A program made the translations under genes and the position numbers. A stretch of DNA of 64,000 bases, taken from positions 15,196,001 through 15,260,000 of the forward strand of contig OX419762.1 of the NCBI GenBank assembly GCA_948567375.1, written 5' to 3'. Below the pieces are notes generated by a model. It had not been told where the DNA came from. It made no database searches and saw only the letters and a program-made list of their open reading frames with translations. This DNA comes from Lunularia cruciata. Taxonomy: Eukaryota; Streptophyta; Marchantiopsida; Lunulariales; Lunulariaceae. Of the stretch, positions 12,527 through 24,664 are shown one piece after another; within the stretch, counting starts at the first letter, position 1; each line of letters begins with the position of its first letter.

Positions 12527-13950
12527 GAAAATCCCGGGCTCAGACCTTCACAATATTTTCTATCTCTACAGATTTGCACCAAATTCACACTATTCTATTC
12601 TCTCTATTTCTAATCTCCATCAGCAAGTTGTTACGGAGACAATTGAACCAGATCTTTCAAATGCTATCCGTCAAACCCGATTGCTTAGGTGCTATCCCTC
12701 CGCGGTGCTATCCCTTACTGTGAGGAAACTCTACTGTCCCTTGCAGTGACTGAACTCTACTTTCTTTGGCAAACTCTATCGTATAATATTTTCATTGGAA
12801 CTCAACTCTACTCTTCTTTCCTTCACGACTCCCTTTTCTCTTCCCTTTCCTCTCTTTGATGTATCCTCGAGTGCAACTCCCACTCCCTAGTCCTTTCTCT
12901 CACTTCGATTTCTCCTCGATAGCGACTCCCTAGTCCTTTCTCTCACTTCGATTTCCCCTCTATAGCTACTCCCTCATCCCTTCCCTTTCTTCGATAGCTA
13001 TCGTTCAATGAAACTCTGCTCTCGTTAATAGTTTTGTGCTCTCTTTGATTTCTCGTTCAATGAAACTCTACAGAGTATTTTGGTAGGTCTATGCTCTCTT
13101 CGATTTCTCTTTCATAGTTCTCGTTCAATGAAATTCTACCAAGTCTTTTCTTCGAGAGAGGATTGGAATTTGTGCGAGGGGCAATGCGTTCATGGTTCTC
13201 AAATTTGAATTTTGTCTGTGTGTCATATTCGTCGCGCTATCTAACTCCTCTTGCTCCCAACTTTAACGTAACGTATCGTGTGATGGATTAATGCAAATGT
13301 CAGATAATTAAAGTTGACGTGATCACCCGCAACCATAAAAAGATATGGGTCATGAATTCTAATGGCCATAAATACTTTAAGGCTCCCGGTGAACACCCAT
13401 GAAATTCCTGAGTACCCAGCCTCCCCTACCGGTTAAAAACTTCATGGATATCCGTAAAGGTTTTTACTGGAGTTTTACGGGGAGCCAAAAAGGCGGTTGT
13501 GAGGCGCACTACTGCAGATGCATGTGGTAATCTCTAGTCATGGGACTTGACAAAGTTATAGACCTGGGCACGAGTTGGCTCATAGTTAGTCGGCCAACTA
13601 AACACTATAGCCACAAAATTAACCAGTTAAATGCGGTTTGAGCCTGTTAATCTACGTCATATTACTAAGGTGGATGACAGTTTGACCAAAGCGCAAACGT
13701 ACACATAGAGTTGCAAATGCGTTATGAGAGAACAAACGTTGAACGACGAAGAACAATGCAGAGAGAGAATTGATAAGGGGGTTTCAACTCCCGAAGTTCC
13801 GGGGAAATTGCGGAAGTTTAGCGATACCCATAAAAGTTTACATGGGTACACGTAAAAGAGGTAGAGGTTTCAGTTACGACTCCCGTAAAAGTTCAACAGA
13901 CAATAACATATTCGAGGCGGTAAATTTTCGGCAGAAATTCTTAGGGTGGT
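12527..13950. other. low-information region with a CT-rich imperfect repeat
   Basis: Between about 12870 and 13150 two phrases recur imperfectly: 'ctagtcctttctctcacttcg' shortened variants and 'cgttcaatgaaactct'. Elsewhere the DNA carries no coding signal. From about 13370 the text contains several variants of 'ttttacgggg', which recur in the inverted repeat at 13963-14007. Confidence 0.5.
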
Positions 13951-13962
13951 TCTACGGGGAGT

Positions 13963-14007
13963 GTAAAATTTGACGGGTCACGACCAACGCGACCCGTCAA
14001 ATTTTAC
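13963..14007. repeat. perfect 17-bp inverted repeat with 11-nt loop
   Basis: Arms 13963-13979 and 13991-14007 (gtaaaatttgacgggtc and its exact complement) flank acgaccaacgc. Flanking 'ctacgggg'/'ggggctac' extends the dyad imperfectly. It could be a foldback element centre or the junction of two inverted transposon ends. Confidence 0.8.
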
Positions 14008-14674
14008 GGGGCTACGGGTATCGCCCCGTGAAACTCAATTGTTTTAGCACTTCTCGTAGATTTCTTTACGGGATATTTGGAATATATATGGGAGGTGACA
14101 AGACTGAATTTAAAACGCTCATACAATGTTTTATTCTATTTTTGCAGATTCTTGAGTGGTCTTGTTTTTTATTTTATTTTAATTTGTGTGGTCTCTTCAT
14201 CTACCGCTACCAAGTTAGGTTTTAATGATGTTAAGTTAGGTTATATTGATGTCAAAGTTAGTCTGAAGTGAAATGTGAGATATTGCTATCATTTGCAAAT
14301 TTACAATATTCTTTGTTACATATGATTTAGCAAGAAACTTGGTCTACATGTGACCTAGTTTCAGAGCTAACAAAAAGAAAAATCAAAATCTTATTAAAAC
14401 GCATGGGCAAGATAACAACTGCTCTATCTCATTCTTGATTTTTGGAGTCGTGAAGTGTCACTTAACGACTTCAAAATTAACCGTAGCTCGGACCGGCTAT
14501 TCGGGTCACAATTTGGTGAGTCAGGTAGCCGTTTGGTCAAGCTAGCCGGTTAACCGGTTATTTGCCCAGGTCTAGGAAGTTCGTTCCCAGGGTCATAAGG
14601 ATTGACTTTCTTTGTTGCTTTTTACCCCACGATGAGATTTCCATCTGCTCTCCGTCGTAAGCAGTCTAACTCCA

Positions 14675-15328
14675 TTGGCGGAGTGGGAGTCGATCACACG
14701 AGTCGTTGTCCACGAGCACAAGGTGATTGAAACTCCTGATATGGAATGGTGGTTCAAATTCTTAAATGTGCGGAATCTGATCATACTCTCTTCCTGGAGC
14801 AATAATATTTTTCACGGAGAAGGTCGAAGGTCGGAGTCGCCTAGAAGAGTGTTGTGCTTTGCTTCAATGGTCGTGACGTGCTGTAACAGAGAGAAGCTCA
14901 AATCCTCGAAACGAGCCATCGAGCATCACTATACGGAGGAAACTTCTCGCATGAGATTCATTCTGATCGACTTCCAAATCAGCCTCGCCGTCAATCTAAT
15001 GACGTCCTCTCCTATTCCGTGCGTTTCTGAATGGTCCCATAAGTATACTGGAGTCGATCCAGATTGTGCCGTGCCGCGGTTCCGGCGTCCAGATAGTACT
15101 TATAAACGATATGCGTTCATTCAAAATGTCGATAATTACAACCTTTATTCCATTTATAAAGTGCAAACATTACATCTACCTTGTTTCTTTTTCTTCCACC
15201 AAAACCCATTGCACATGTTGAGAGCCGCAGCAACGCAACTTGCCCAAATCGACAGTCAACTTTATATAGCACGGTCTTACATGCGTCCTGTAATGTCTCA
15301 TGGATACTCCACATTGTTTGTTATCTGA
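14675..15328 (+). CDS. uncharacterised 217-codon ORF, doubtful
   Basis: A single uninterrupted ATG-to-stop frame encodes 217 residues beginning MAEWESITRVVVHEH. It is among the longest frames in the window outside recognised genes and repeats. I recognise no family. Composition looks fairly random (Cys, His and Trp scattered), and there is no signal peptide or clear membrane span. It lies in a stretch of slightly higher GC than its surroundings, about 270 bp before element C. Either a lineage-specific gene, an exon or a chance ORF is possible. Confidence 0.25.
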   Translation: MAEWESITRVVVHEHKVIETPDMEWWFKFLNVRNLIILSSWSNNIFHGEGRRSESPRRVLCFASMVVTCCNREKLKSSKRAIEHHYTEETSRMRFILIDFQISLAVNLMTSSPIPCVSEWSHKYTGVDPDCAVPRFRRPDSTYKRYAFIQNVDNYNLYSIYKVQTLHLPCFFFFHQNPLHMLRAAATQLAQIDSQLYIARSYMRPVMSHGYSTLFVI

Positions 15329-15594
15329 TCATGAGCTTTGTTGACCTAGTAGAGATCTTTCCGGATTGAGGTAAATCATGTACATGTCTTAGTTGAATGC
15401 ATATCCCCATTTATCTCTATAGGATGTTTTACACGTGAATGACCTTCCGTAGCTAGGAGATCTGAAGGTGGTATTTGGTATACTCTCCTCCTATTCTCCT
15501 CTCCTCCTTTTGGTATGCTCATCAATCATTTTTCCTCATCCGCATAGTTCTCTCCTCCTTGTCCTTCCTATCACGGCTGCGAGCTTTTGATAGG

Positions 15595-16314
15595 AAAATT
15601 ATGGGAGTCTTTGGTGATATTATTGAACCAAAGACATTTGAGTGTGTGACAAGGGATTTGGCATGTAGACAGACAATTGTGTCGATCTCGTGTGGGGAGG
15701 TTGGCTTGCTATCTATGGAGGAGTTGGCACCTATAGTGCTTTTGGGTAGTTGTGCTTTCTCGACATCCCTACTTTCCTCTCATTTTGTGGTTGTTGATAG
15801 GCTGGTTTTGGAGACATGTGTGACAGAGGTGGAGGAGAGATAGTCTATCCCCACGGGCACGAGAGGACTTTCCATTTTTTGCTTCACTATTGCTAGATTA
15901 GACTAGAGTTTTATAGTCTTCCTTGATAGAGCGACACTGTGAGCATATGTTGCATTCTCTCTTAGTTGACTCATCCATTCCGTAGGCTACTAGAGCATGT
16001 CTTTACTCTTGCTCTTGCTCCGGCAAGGATGCAAGCTCTGGAACCTAGCTTGACTGTGCATTAGGGCATTCCAACTCGCACCAACTGTTTTCTCTACAGC
16101 GATGAGGTTTTGCCTAGGTTTGGTCCACCCATTTGCATCTTCATTATTTACTTGTGAGTGTGGTTCTACACTAGGTGCAACAGCAATGCATATGACATGG
16201 TGTCCTTTTGGAAGAGAGAGGATAGCTACCCATGATACTATTAGGGACATAGTGTTTGCTATGGCATGAGAGAGTGGATACTTGGCTTAGAAGGAGCATT
16301 CATATGCTTTGCAA
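15595..16314 (+). mobile_element. element C copy 1, left half (non-LTR-like, degenerate)
   Basis: The text from 'gaaccaaagacatttgagtgtgtgac' (quoted in part) to 'catatgctttgcaa' is a degraded version of 50340-51065. It stops exactly where LTR2 begins at 16315 and resumes at 45725, so it is one half of an element split by the composite insertion. Frames are broken by stops. The coding direction is plus. Confidence 0.7.
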
Positions 16315-17134
16315 TGTAAAAGACCAAGATCAAGGAGAAAAATAGGAGAACGGAAGATCACATTGGGACACTTAAGTGTGGGAAACTCCGAATGCCTAGC
16401 ATGAGCTTTGGCTTTGGTATTTATAGAGAGCATACAAGGCTCTTGAGAACCTTCTCAAGAAGCTTCCTTGAGCCACTTTCTTGGAGTGCAAGAAAACTTC
16501 CCGGTTAACTTGGCTTCTCAAGGAGTTTCCTTCTAGAAGCTGCCTACTTGGCATGCAAGCTAAGCTAGTTAGAAGCTTCTAGAAGCTACCTACTTGGAAT
16601 GCAAGCTAAGTGTAACAATATGGAGTTTAGCAACAAAGTTAGTTAGAGCTAACGAAGTAGCAAATATGACAAATTAGCCTAGAATATCCTTGAAGTATCT
16701 AGGAAATTTCTTAGGAAGCTTCTTGGCTAGCTTATCTTGCACCCAAGTAGGTAGCTTCTAGAAGCTTCCAACTAGCTTAACTTGCACGCCAAGTAAATGG
16801 CTTCTAGAAAGAAACTTCTTGATAAACTTCTTGATAAACTTGACTTGCACTCCAAGAAAGTAGCTTAAGGAAACTTCTTGAGAAACTTCTCAAGGCCTTG
16901 TATGCTTCCTAAAAATACCAAAGCCAAAGCACATGCTAGGCATTTGGAATTTTCTCTCATTCAAGTGTACCAGTGTGATCTCCATTCTCCCATTTCTCTC
17001 CTTGGTTTTGGGTCTTTTATACTAAGGTAGCTGGAAAGCTTCCTACATACTTTTAGAATATTCTAGGCTAATTTGGACTATTTGATACTTTGTTAATCGT
17101 AACTAACTTCATTGCTAAATTCCATATTGTTACA
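16315..17134 (-). repeat. LTR2 (3' LTR of element A) interrupted by another LTR2
   Basis: In sense orientation it runs TGTAACAATATGG (from 17134) to CTTTTACA (16315). The DNA to its right, tattcctccattgctag, is in sense a purine-rich PPT analogue adjoining the LTR start; the equivalent PPT of element B is cleaner (at 26641). The LTR is split at 16610/17022 by a second LTR2. Confidence 0.8.
16611..17021 (+). repeat. LTR2 solo LTR nested in LTR2
   Basis: 411 bp, starting tgtaacaatatgg and ending gtcttttata (terminal ca decayed to ta). It is flanked by a perfect 5-bp TSD ctaag (16606-16610 and 17022-17026). It has the opposite orientation to the LTR2 it sits in. It carries several gaa/ttc arrays upstream of a decayed TATA (taaaaatacc). 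Confidence 0.9.
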
Positions 17135-17163
17135 TATTCCTCCATTGCTAGTTGGTGATGTCC

Positions 17164-17590
17164 TCATTGCCATTGAAGCTTCAAACTCTTTGATGGCCAT
17201 TTTTGCATTTTGGAGATGAGAAAGAGATGCCCATGTGGCATCATGAAAGAGATACCCTTTCCAAAAGACCTTGTACTTTTTATGTTGTCAACGGCCTTGT
17301 TGAATGTGGCAACATGCAAGAATAAAATCAACTTTGTACTCCTCATGATCATTGATATAGACAGGAGGAGGAGGAGGTTGGATACAAGAGGAAAAAAAAG
17401 ATGGGTTAGGAACAAAGGGTTTCAACTTGGAAACGTGAAAGACTGGGTGGATGGATATATGACAAGGCAAAGTACGTCGATAAGCAGCATGAGAGATGAT
17501 TTGGGTGACATCAAAGGATCCTATCCAATTAGAGGCGAGTTTACAAACTTGGGTATCAAGTGGGAGGGGTAGGTTACTAGAGGAGAGCAT
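17164..17590 (-). pseudogene. element A integrase C-terminus and chromodomain
   Basis: The frame 17590-17288 reads LASNWIGSFDVTQIISHAAY, then HISIHPVFHVSKLKPFVPNP, then a PPPPP linker, then HEEYKVDFILACCH. This is the classic gypsy integrase tail (a polymerised HPVFHVSxLKPF motif) leading into a chromodomain. A shifted frame gives the chromodomain end, HDATWASLSHLQNAKMAIKE. The family Glu in 'WEPLSHL' is replaced. In chromoviruses this module binds methylated histone H3 and directs integration into heterochromatin. Confidence 0.8.
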
Positions 17591-18139
17591 GACTTTATCA
17601 CCGACTTGAAAGGTGAGATCGCTAGGATAGTGGTCAACATATTTTTTATGACAATGTCATCCGGAAAATAATCTACATGTAGCATTGGTGCCATTTGGTG
17701 TGAGAGTTTTTCCTTATGTTATAGTGAACTCAACATTTTTTTATGTTATTGTGTCTTGGAAGTTATTTATGTTACTATGCCTCAAGATTCATTTTATGTT
17801 ACCTTGTCTCGGGCTTTTTTTTATGTTACATAAGCTCAAGGGTTTTCTTTTAATGCTACATAAGCTTGGGAGTGTTTTGTGTTACATAAGCTAGGGAAGA
17901 GAGGAATTTGGGGCATAGCAAGAATGTTTCAAAGGAAGGGATTTTTTTTTAAAGAAAGAAAGAGGGAATATTGAAGGAATTGCACTAGAAAAGGAGAAAT
18001 CAAGGGAAGCTTTGAAAGGGATAGGGGAGCAATGAAGAAAAGAGTTTTGAGGGAGAAAAGCTTGGACAGGAGGGCTAGAAGGAAGATTTCACGAAGGAGA
18101 AGAGCTTAGGGCCAAGATAGAGAAAAAAAAAGAAAAAAA

Positions 18140-18680
18140 GAAAAAAATTTTGAGAGGGGTTTTGAGAGAGATTGGCTGTAGGGAAAGGAATCGAGAGAAG
18201 ATTTGGGGTTGTGCAAGGGTTTTGAGAGTGAATTGGCTGTAGGGTTTTTTGAGAGAGGAACTCGGGCATGTGCAAGGGTTTTGAGAGAGATTGGCTGCAG
18301 AAGGAAGGAATTGAGAGAAGACCTGGGATTGTGCAGGGGTTTTGAGAGTGAATTGGCTACGGGGAAAGGATTTTCAAGGGAAGAACTTGGTCATGTGCAG
18401 AGGTTTTGAGAGAGATTGGCTGTAAGGAAAGGAATTGAGAGAAGACCTAGGGCTGTGCAGGGGTTTTGAGAGTGAATTGGCTGCAGGGAAAGGATTTTTG
18501 AAGGAAGGACCTGGATAGTGCTGGGGTTTTGAGAGAGATTGGCTGCAGGGAAAGGAATTTTTTGAAGGAAAGATCTGGACATTGTTGGGATTTGTGAGAG
18601 TGAATTGGATGTAGAGAAAAGATTTTTGAAGGAAGGACTTAGACCTGTGCATAGATTTTGAGAGAGATTTTTTTGAAGGA
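18140..18680 (+). repeat. tandem repeat, ~60-bp units in ~120-bp pairs
   Basis: Units recur of the form gtgcaggggttttgagag, then (a)gattggctgcagggaaagga, then a 'gaaggacctgg'-type tail. Alternate units have 'agagagattggc' versus 'agtgaattggc', giving a higher-order period of about 120 bp. Purines dominate the plus strand. Confidence 0.7.
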
Positions 18681-18921
18681 GATGGGGTTGGTTACCAAGA
18701 TAGATGAGTAGAGAGATGAGAGATAATTTTATTTTCCTATGAAATTTTGTGTAGAGGGGGAATGTCATTCAAACTAAGAGAATAGGTTTTGGTGTTTGGA
18801 ATAGGAAGTATAGACCTGTGAATGAGTTTAGACTTGACAAAGAGAGAAGAGAGGACACTCAAGAGAAAAGAGGTTTGGTGTTCATGACAGAGGAGAATTT
18901 TGAATGCAGAAGACTGGCTAA

Positions 18922-19022
<101 letters not shown>

Positions 19023-20493
19023 CTTGCAAGTTGCAAGAGGTGGGCTGGAGAATTTTGAATGCAAAAGACTTTCTGCAAGAGAGAGAGAGGGATTTCTTGC
19101 AAGAGATGAATAGTGAGGAGAGAGAATTGTCAAAAGGGGAAGAATTTGGCTGCAAGGGAAGAGAGAAAATTTAACAAAGGAGGGAATTTGGACTACAAGG
19201 GAAGAATTTTGAAAGGTGAAGGGCTTGGTACTTGTGTGACAAGAACGGCAGAAAATTTCCCAAAGGTGATGGGGTTTTGCTACCTTGGGCAGGGAGACAA
19301 TAAAGAAACAGAAATTTTTGAGAGAGGAGTTTGCTAAGCACAAGAAGAGATTGGGAATTTTTTGAAGGAGAAGGATCTGGCTGCAGGAAGGAATCAGGAA
19401 TTTCTCAAAAGGAGAGGTCTTTTGCTAGAGCAGAAAGGAAGAGATTCATTTTCAAGAGAAATGGGCAAGGGAAAGTAGGAATTCTGTGTGCTTTTGTGAC
19501 AAGGGAAGATATAACAAAGGCTGAAGAGAGTATAGGTAGAGAACTTCAAAGGTGAGAGAGATTTGCTTGCGTAAACAGAGAGGAAGAAAGGAGATGAAGC
19601 ATCAAAAGTGAATTGAGGTATGGACAGGGGAACCCTCAAGGGAAGGTCTGGATTGGACAGAGAGAGATGGGAAGAGGTCCCAAAGCGTGAAGGGTTGGGT
19701 TAGACAGAGATAGAGAACAACAAGAGAAAATTTTGGAAGTTGGCCTTTGGAACTATGATAGGCCAGAAGGGAGAAGTCTCGGAGGAGAATTTGTCAGACA
19801 AAGAAGAATTGGGGAAAATCTCAAAAGTAATTGCGGCAGAACAAGAAGATGAAGGGTTGTAAGGGATAGGGATTAGAGTATGGTTGATTTCACTTCTTCT
19901 TTTACATGCTTGGATAGTTGAAAAAATTTAGGTGTGGTAACTATATGGTCTAGAGCTGATTGGTTTTCCCCAAAAGATTTATAAATTGCAAGGCTTGGTA
20001 TTGTGATGCATATGTGGTTCTCCTTGATTGAATATGAATATTTTGTTCTGTGAATAGTGTCAAGGAGAGGACTCCATTCTCGGAGCTCCTAGTCTAGTTA
20101 TAGAGGCAGGTCATGCCACTAACCTAGTCACAATGATCTAAACCGGCCATATGACTTGTGACTTGTTAGAAAAAATCTACCACCACCCCATTAAATACAA
20201 ACCCAATATTAACATAACTTGAACATTAGCTAGTGAAACTTGAAGATCAAGATTATCCCAATGAAGGCCAACACAAGAAACCATTAAGAGGAGCTTACGC
20301 TCAAGAGCAATCGTAGCCAAACTCCTATCTACGATTGCTCTTGAGTGAAGAAGGAGACTGCCATCCAGGCAAGAGTAAAGATAGGGCTTGATAACAACAA
20401 GTTTTGTATCATTGACAAACAGAGCAGTCTAAGTACGAGCAGCTAGATGCTCGATGCATTCTCAAGACCAAAGAATCCCTTTGACCATAATTC

Positions 20494-21310
20494 TTAGAAA
20501 CAAAGGAGATGAGATTTAGCTTGTTGGAGGGATTGGGATATGGTGGTCAAGAAGTATGAGAGAAGTATGAGGGACATGCAATGGAGGAGGAGCAAGAAGG
20601 GAATCTGAACAAGTGGATCTTGGCCAAAATTGAGCAAGAAAGGGGAGAATTTGGTGCTTGCATGTTTGGAATTATTGTATGCAAACTCTGCAATTGCAAG
20701 AACATTCATCCCAATTGGTATGGTGGCTATTGACAAAGGCACAAAGCGTATCTACCAAGGTGCAATTTGCAAGTTCAGTTTGTCCATCAGTTTGAGGATG
20801 ATAGGTTGTGGACAAAGTAAGCTTGGTGCCAAGTATCTAGAAGAATGCTTGCTAAAATTTCCCAATGAATCAAGGATCATGGTCAGAGATGAGTATACAA
20901 GGCATCCCATGATGCTTGAAGACAATGTCAAAGTAGATCTGCACCAATGTTTGAGTGTCCATGGTATCAAAGGTTGGTGCCAAATGGATTTGCTAACTAA
21001 GCTTATCCACAAACACCATGATTGTTATGTGACCTTGCTTTGTCTTGGGCAAGGACATTATAAGATCCAAGCTCACATGTTTCCATCAAGTAGATGGAAT
21101 GGGTAGTGGTTGAAGGAATCCACTTGGTTTTTGGTTATTGGCCTTGTTATGTTGGCAGCTCTCACACGATCAGAAAAAGTCTTAAACATCTTGTGTTATG
21201 TTGGGCCATCACCAATGGCGTTGGGAGAGTACCCAAGATCTTGTCCACATCCATATGACCAGTGATTGGTAAGTCATGGGCTTCTTGGAGGCACACAAGT
21301 TAGGGATCAC
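20494..21310 (-). pseudogene. element A integrase core
   Basis: Minus-strand frames contain the catalytic-core C-terminal half: a frame with 'MWISLVSKSIWHQPLIPWTL' (21012-20752) and one ending in FAYNNSKHASTKFSPF and FGQDPLV (20742-20494), the familiar gypsy 'FAYNNSxHxSTGxSPF' block. To the right lies decayed DNA matching element B's zinc-binding region. Frame changes between blocks show it is dead. Confidence 0.75.
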
Positions 21311-21958
21311 TCTTGGCTAGAATGGCTGGTTCTCATAGAATAGAGGGCCTTCCTTGAAGGAGAAGGTGTTGTATTGCTTTTTGTATGCTGCAAGATGACC
21401 TTGTACCATTTGAAAGAAAGGATCTTGTTATAAAGTAGTTGTAAACTCGAGTTGGACTTTGGAGTCAATTGATGCCGTTGTGATGAGAAGAAGAAACTTC
21501 AAATCAGTTCATCATGATAGGGCATCCAAAATGACATGAATCCGACCAAGTTTGTACTCAAGTTTGATATCAAACAATTGTAGTTGTTCCTCCTATTGAT
21601 GATGTCAACTCTTCATGTGTTCCAAGTGTAATGTTTGCAACAAAGGTTTGTGATTAGTTTGCATTATCACTTGTTTCCCCAAGAGATAATGCCCCCATAC
21701 CTTGGTCGCATATATCATTGCTACTTGTTCCCAATCTTGAGCAGAGTAATTCCTTTTTGTTGTATCTAGTCTACAAGACACAAAGGCAATGGGATGTAAC
21801 CCATTGGGGAATTCTTGTTACAACACAACTCCAATTGCAAAGTTAGAAGCATCAAAATCAACCATACAAGGTAGTTGAGGATCATATGGTTGAAGAATAA
21901 GTCTTGAAGACACCATATGTTTCAGCTTTTGGAATGCTTCTTCTTGCTTGTTGGTCCA
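21310..21958 (-). pseudogene. element A RNase H region, decayed
   Basis: No long frame survives. Nucleotide similarity to 28190-28560 of element B and the position between RT and integrase indicate the RNase H domain; phrases such as 'ttgaagcatcaaaatcaacca' in pieces match the sense 'DASxFAIG' region. Confidence 0.5.
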
Positions 21959-23563
21959 CTAAAAGCTCAAGTTCTTCCCAAAGAGATCGGTCAATGGTGC
22001 GGCTACATGAGCATAGTAGTGGATGAACCGTAGGTAAAAACTGGCCAATCCATTAAATGCCCATACTTCTATAACATCCTTTGGAGTAGGCCAATTAGTG
22101 ATGGCCTTGATTTTATCCTCTTTCATCTTGATCCTCTCTAATGAGATCTTGTGACCCAAGAAGGTGTAATACTCTGAGGACAAGATAACTTTTCAAGAGA
22201 GAAAACATAGATTTCATACTCAATCTTTTGATGCTCCAAAGGAACACCTTCTCTTTATTATATAGCAAAGAGGATCCCCTCAAAGGAAGCTTTATCCTTG
22301 AATCAGATACATGGATTGGTGACTTGTCAGCAAGCTCCATCCTTGGATTTGTTGTTTGGATGGGTGACATGCTAGTCCTTGTCCTATCTAGTTGAATCTT
22401 TAAAGAATCTTCTTGTAGGAAGCTTAGAATTGCATGGGTAAGATACCATTGGAAAGCTCTCAATGAAACAAATCATAGGAGGAGAAGGCAAGCTTTCTCT
22501 CTCTAAGGAGGATGAATTATTTCTATTTTTGAGGCCTAATTCATCCGTTTAGGCCTTTGAAAATGGCTTTAAAGTTTTCAAGCTATTTTCAACTTCTACC
22601 CTATTAGTAGAAATGCTCTTTTGTTGATACATCTATCTAATCTACATTCTCCATCATGTGTAACATCCTTCTAGATGTCAACACCTTAAGTTTCACCTCT
22701 AGATCATTTGTCTAACTATTGATTCTAAAAGTCTTCAAGCATATTTTGATTTTTGGCCTATTAGTAGAAGTACTCTTTTGGTGATATCTTTATCTGATCT
22801 ACTAAAACCATCATGTATAACATCTTCCCAGATGTCACCAAACCAAATTTCATCTCTAGATCATATGTCTAGCTATTGGTAGTACAAAATGTAACTTCCT
22901 TCAACCAAAAGGCACACTTCAACTTCTTGTAGTAAAACTTCCATTTTTGTAGTCATCTTAGGACTCCTTGCATGTGCTTTGTGTGTTTTGTCTCTATCTT
23001 GCTATAGATTAAAATGTCATCCAAGAACACCATCACGTACCGATCCAAAGTCCATCCAACACCCTATGCATTTGATCTATAAAGACTATTGGAACATTAG
23101 TGAGTCCAAAAGGTAGAACTCTCCATTCAAAATGCCCATACGTTGTGCAAAGGGTAGTCTTTTGCACATCCTCCCTATCAATGGGGATTTGCCAATAACC
23201 GCAGCAAAGATCCAACTTGGAGAAGTATTGTGCTCCACTCAATTGATCAAGCAGGTCATCAATTCAAGGCAAGGGATATGCATTCTTCAATGTTTGTTTA
23301 TTGAGTCCACGGCAATCAATAAAGAAACAAAGTCCTTCATCCTTCTTTGGAACAAATAGTACCGGTGCTCTCCAAGGAGATGCACTATGTTGCATGAAAT
23401 CTTTCTCCAACAACTTTGTTAGGGTTTTTTGCAAATCCTCTAACTCCTTTAGTGAGAGCCTATAGATTGGTCTACTCATTGGAGTACTCTTTGGCAATAA
23501 CTCAATCTTGAAGGGCATACCATGATCAGAGATTAATCTAGTTGGCAGATCATCCGAAAACAC
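21959..23563 (-). pseudogene. element A reverse transcriptase, interrupted
   Basis: Blocks from right to left: 23563-23264 with '[20 protein letters not shown]', '[20 protein letters not shown]' and the '[12 protein letters not shown]' block; 23242-23033 with FSKLDLCCGYWQIPI and LPFGLTNVP; then the catalytic box as FLDD in a shifted frame near 23030; then, after the LTR1 insertion 22165-22886, the thumb/connection 'FLGHKISLERIKM' and 'AFNGLASFYLRFIHYYAHV' (22183-21959). These are standard Ty3/gypsy RT motifs. Copying an RNA intermediate into DNA is the family role; this copy cannot be made as one protein. Confidence 0.85.
22165..22886 (-). repeat. LTR1 solo LTR in element A RT
   Basis: 722 bp. 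It reads in plus from tgtaatactctgagg to ctattggtagtaca and is the inverse of the copies at 23926, 28576 and 30381. It splits RT between 'cccaagaagg' and 'gtaacttcctt', which are contiguous in element B (29570-29592). The TSD is weak (gaagg/aaatg), suggesting an older insertion. Confidence 0.85.
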
Positions 23564-23925
23564 ATCTGAAAACTCTTAGACTCTATTTGAAAAACCATTG
23601 CTTGATGAGGTTTTTGATCCTCCATGCGCAATCAGCTTGATCCACACCACAAAATACATTTATCTTCCTCCACAACTTGCTCTATAGTTGCTTCTTGGGA
23701 CTCATCTTCCTCCAAAGCTTGTTCTATGACTACCTTCTTGACAAACTTCCCATATTGGGATTGATTATTCTTAGGTGTCTTATTTAGAGGTGCCAGACAA
23801 CCTAATCAAAAATTTCTCCCTTGGTGTTGTACTTGAATTTATCATTGATTTCAATCAAATTGAACCTTATGATGTTCAAGCCAAGGTAGACCTAAAATGA
23901 CATCATAATGTTAAGGTGCCACTAC

Positions 23926-24664
23926 TGTAATACCAAGAGCTAGCCATATGATCTAGATGTGAATTTTAATTTGGTAACATCTAGAATGATGTTATACATG
24001 ATTGTCAAAATAGATTAGATAGCAGTATCACCAAAAGAGTACTTCTACTAATAGAGCAAAAATCAAAATTGACTTGAAAACCTTAGAACCAATAGCTAGA
24101 GATATGATTTAAAGGTGAGAATTGGTTGGGTAATATCAGGAAGGATGTTACACATGATGGACTAAGTAGATCAAAAAGAGATATCACCAAAAGTGGACTT
24201 CTACTAATAGAGTAGGAACCAAAATATGCTTGAAATCTTTGAATGCAATTTTGGAGGCCTAAACAGATGAATTAGGCCTCAAAAATATGCAAGTTCTCTC
24301 CCCCAGTGGAGGGTAGGTTGGCCTTCCATCCCCTTTGGTTTGTCTTGTCAAGAGCTTTCCAATGGTACCTTACCCATGAGATTATGAGATTCCTATATGA
24401 AGATTCCCTATAAGATTCCCTCTGGTCAAAGCTTGTTTGACCAACCAGATAAGACCTAGGTTGACATGTTACCCATCCAAGTAAATAATCCAAGGGTGAA
24501 GCTTGCTAACATGTCACCTATCTGTGTGCCTAATCCTATGGTGGAGCTTACTTGGAGGAGATCCTCTTTATCTATATAATAAAGAGAAGGTGTTCCTTTG
24601 GGGCATCAAATGATTGAGTGTGAAATCTGTGTTTTCTCTCTTTTCTTGTCCTTGAAATATTACA
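23926..24664 (+). repeat. LTR1 solo LTR with perfect TSD
   Basis: 739 bp, tgtaataccaagag to cttgaaatattaca, flanked by the 5-bp duplication actac (23921-23925, 24665-24669). A TATA-like tatataataaagag lies near 24575. The interrupted protease text (gtgccactac, then aatccacata) is contiguous in element B at 31437. Confidence 0.92.
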
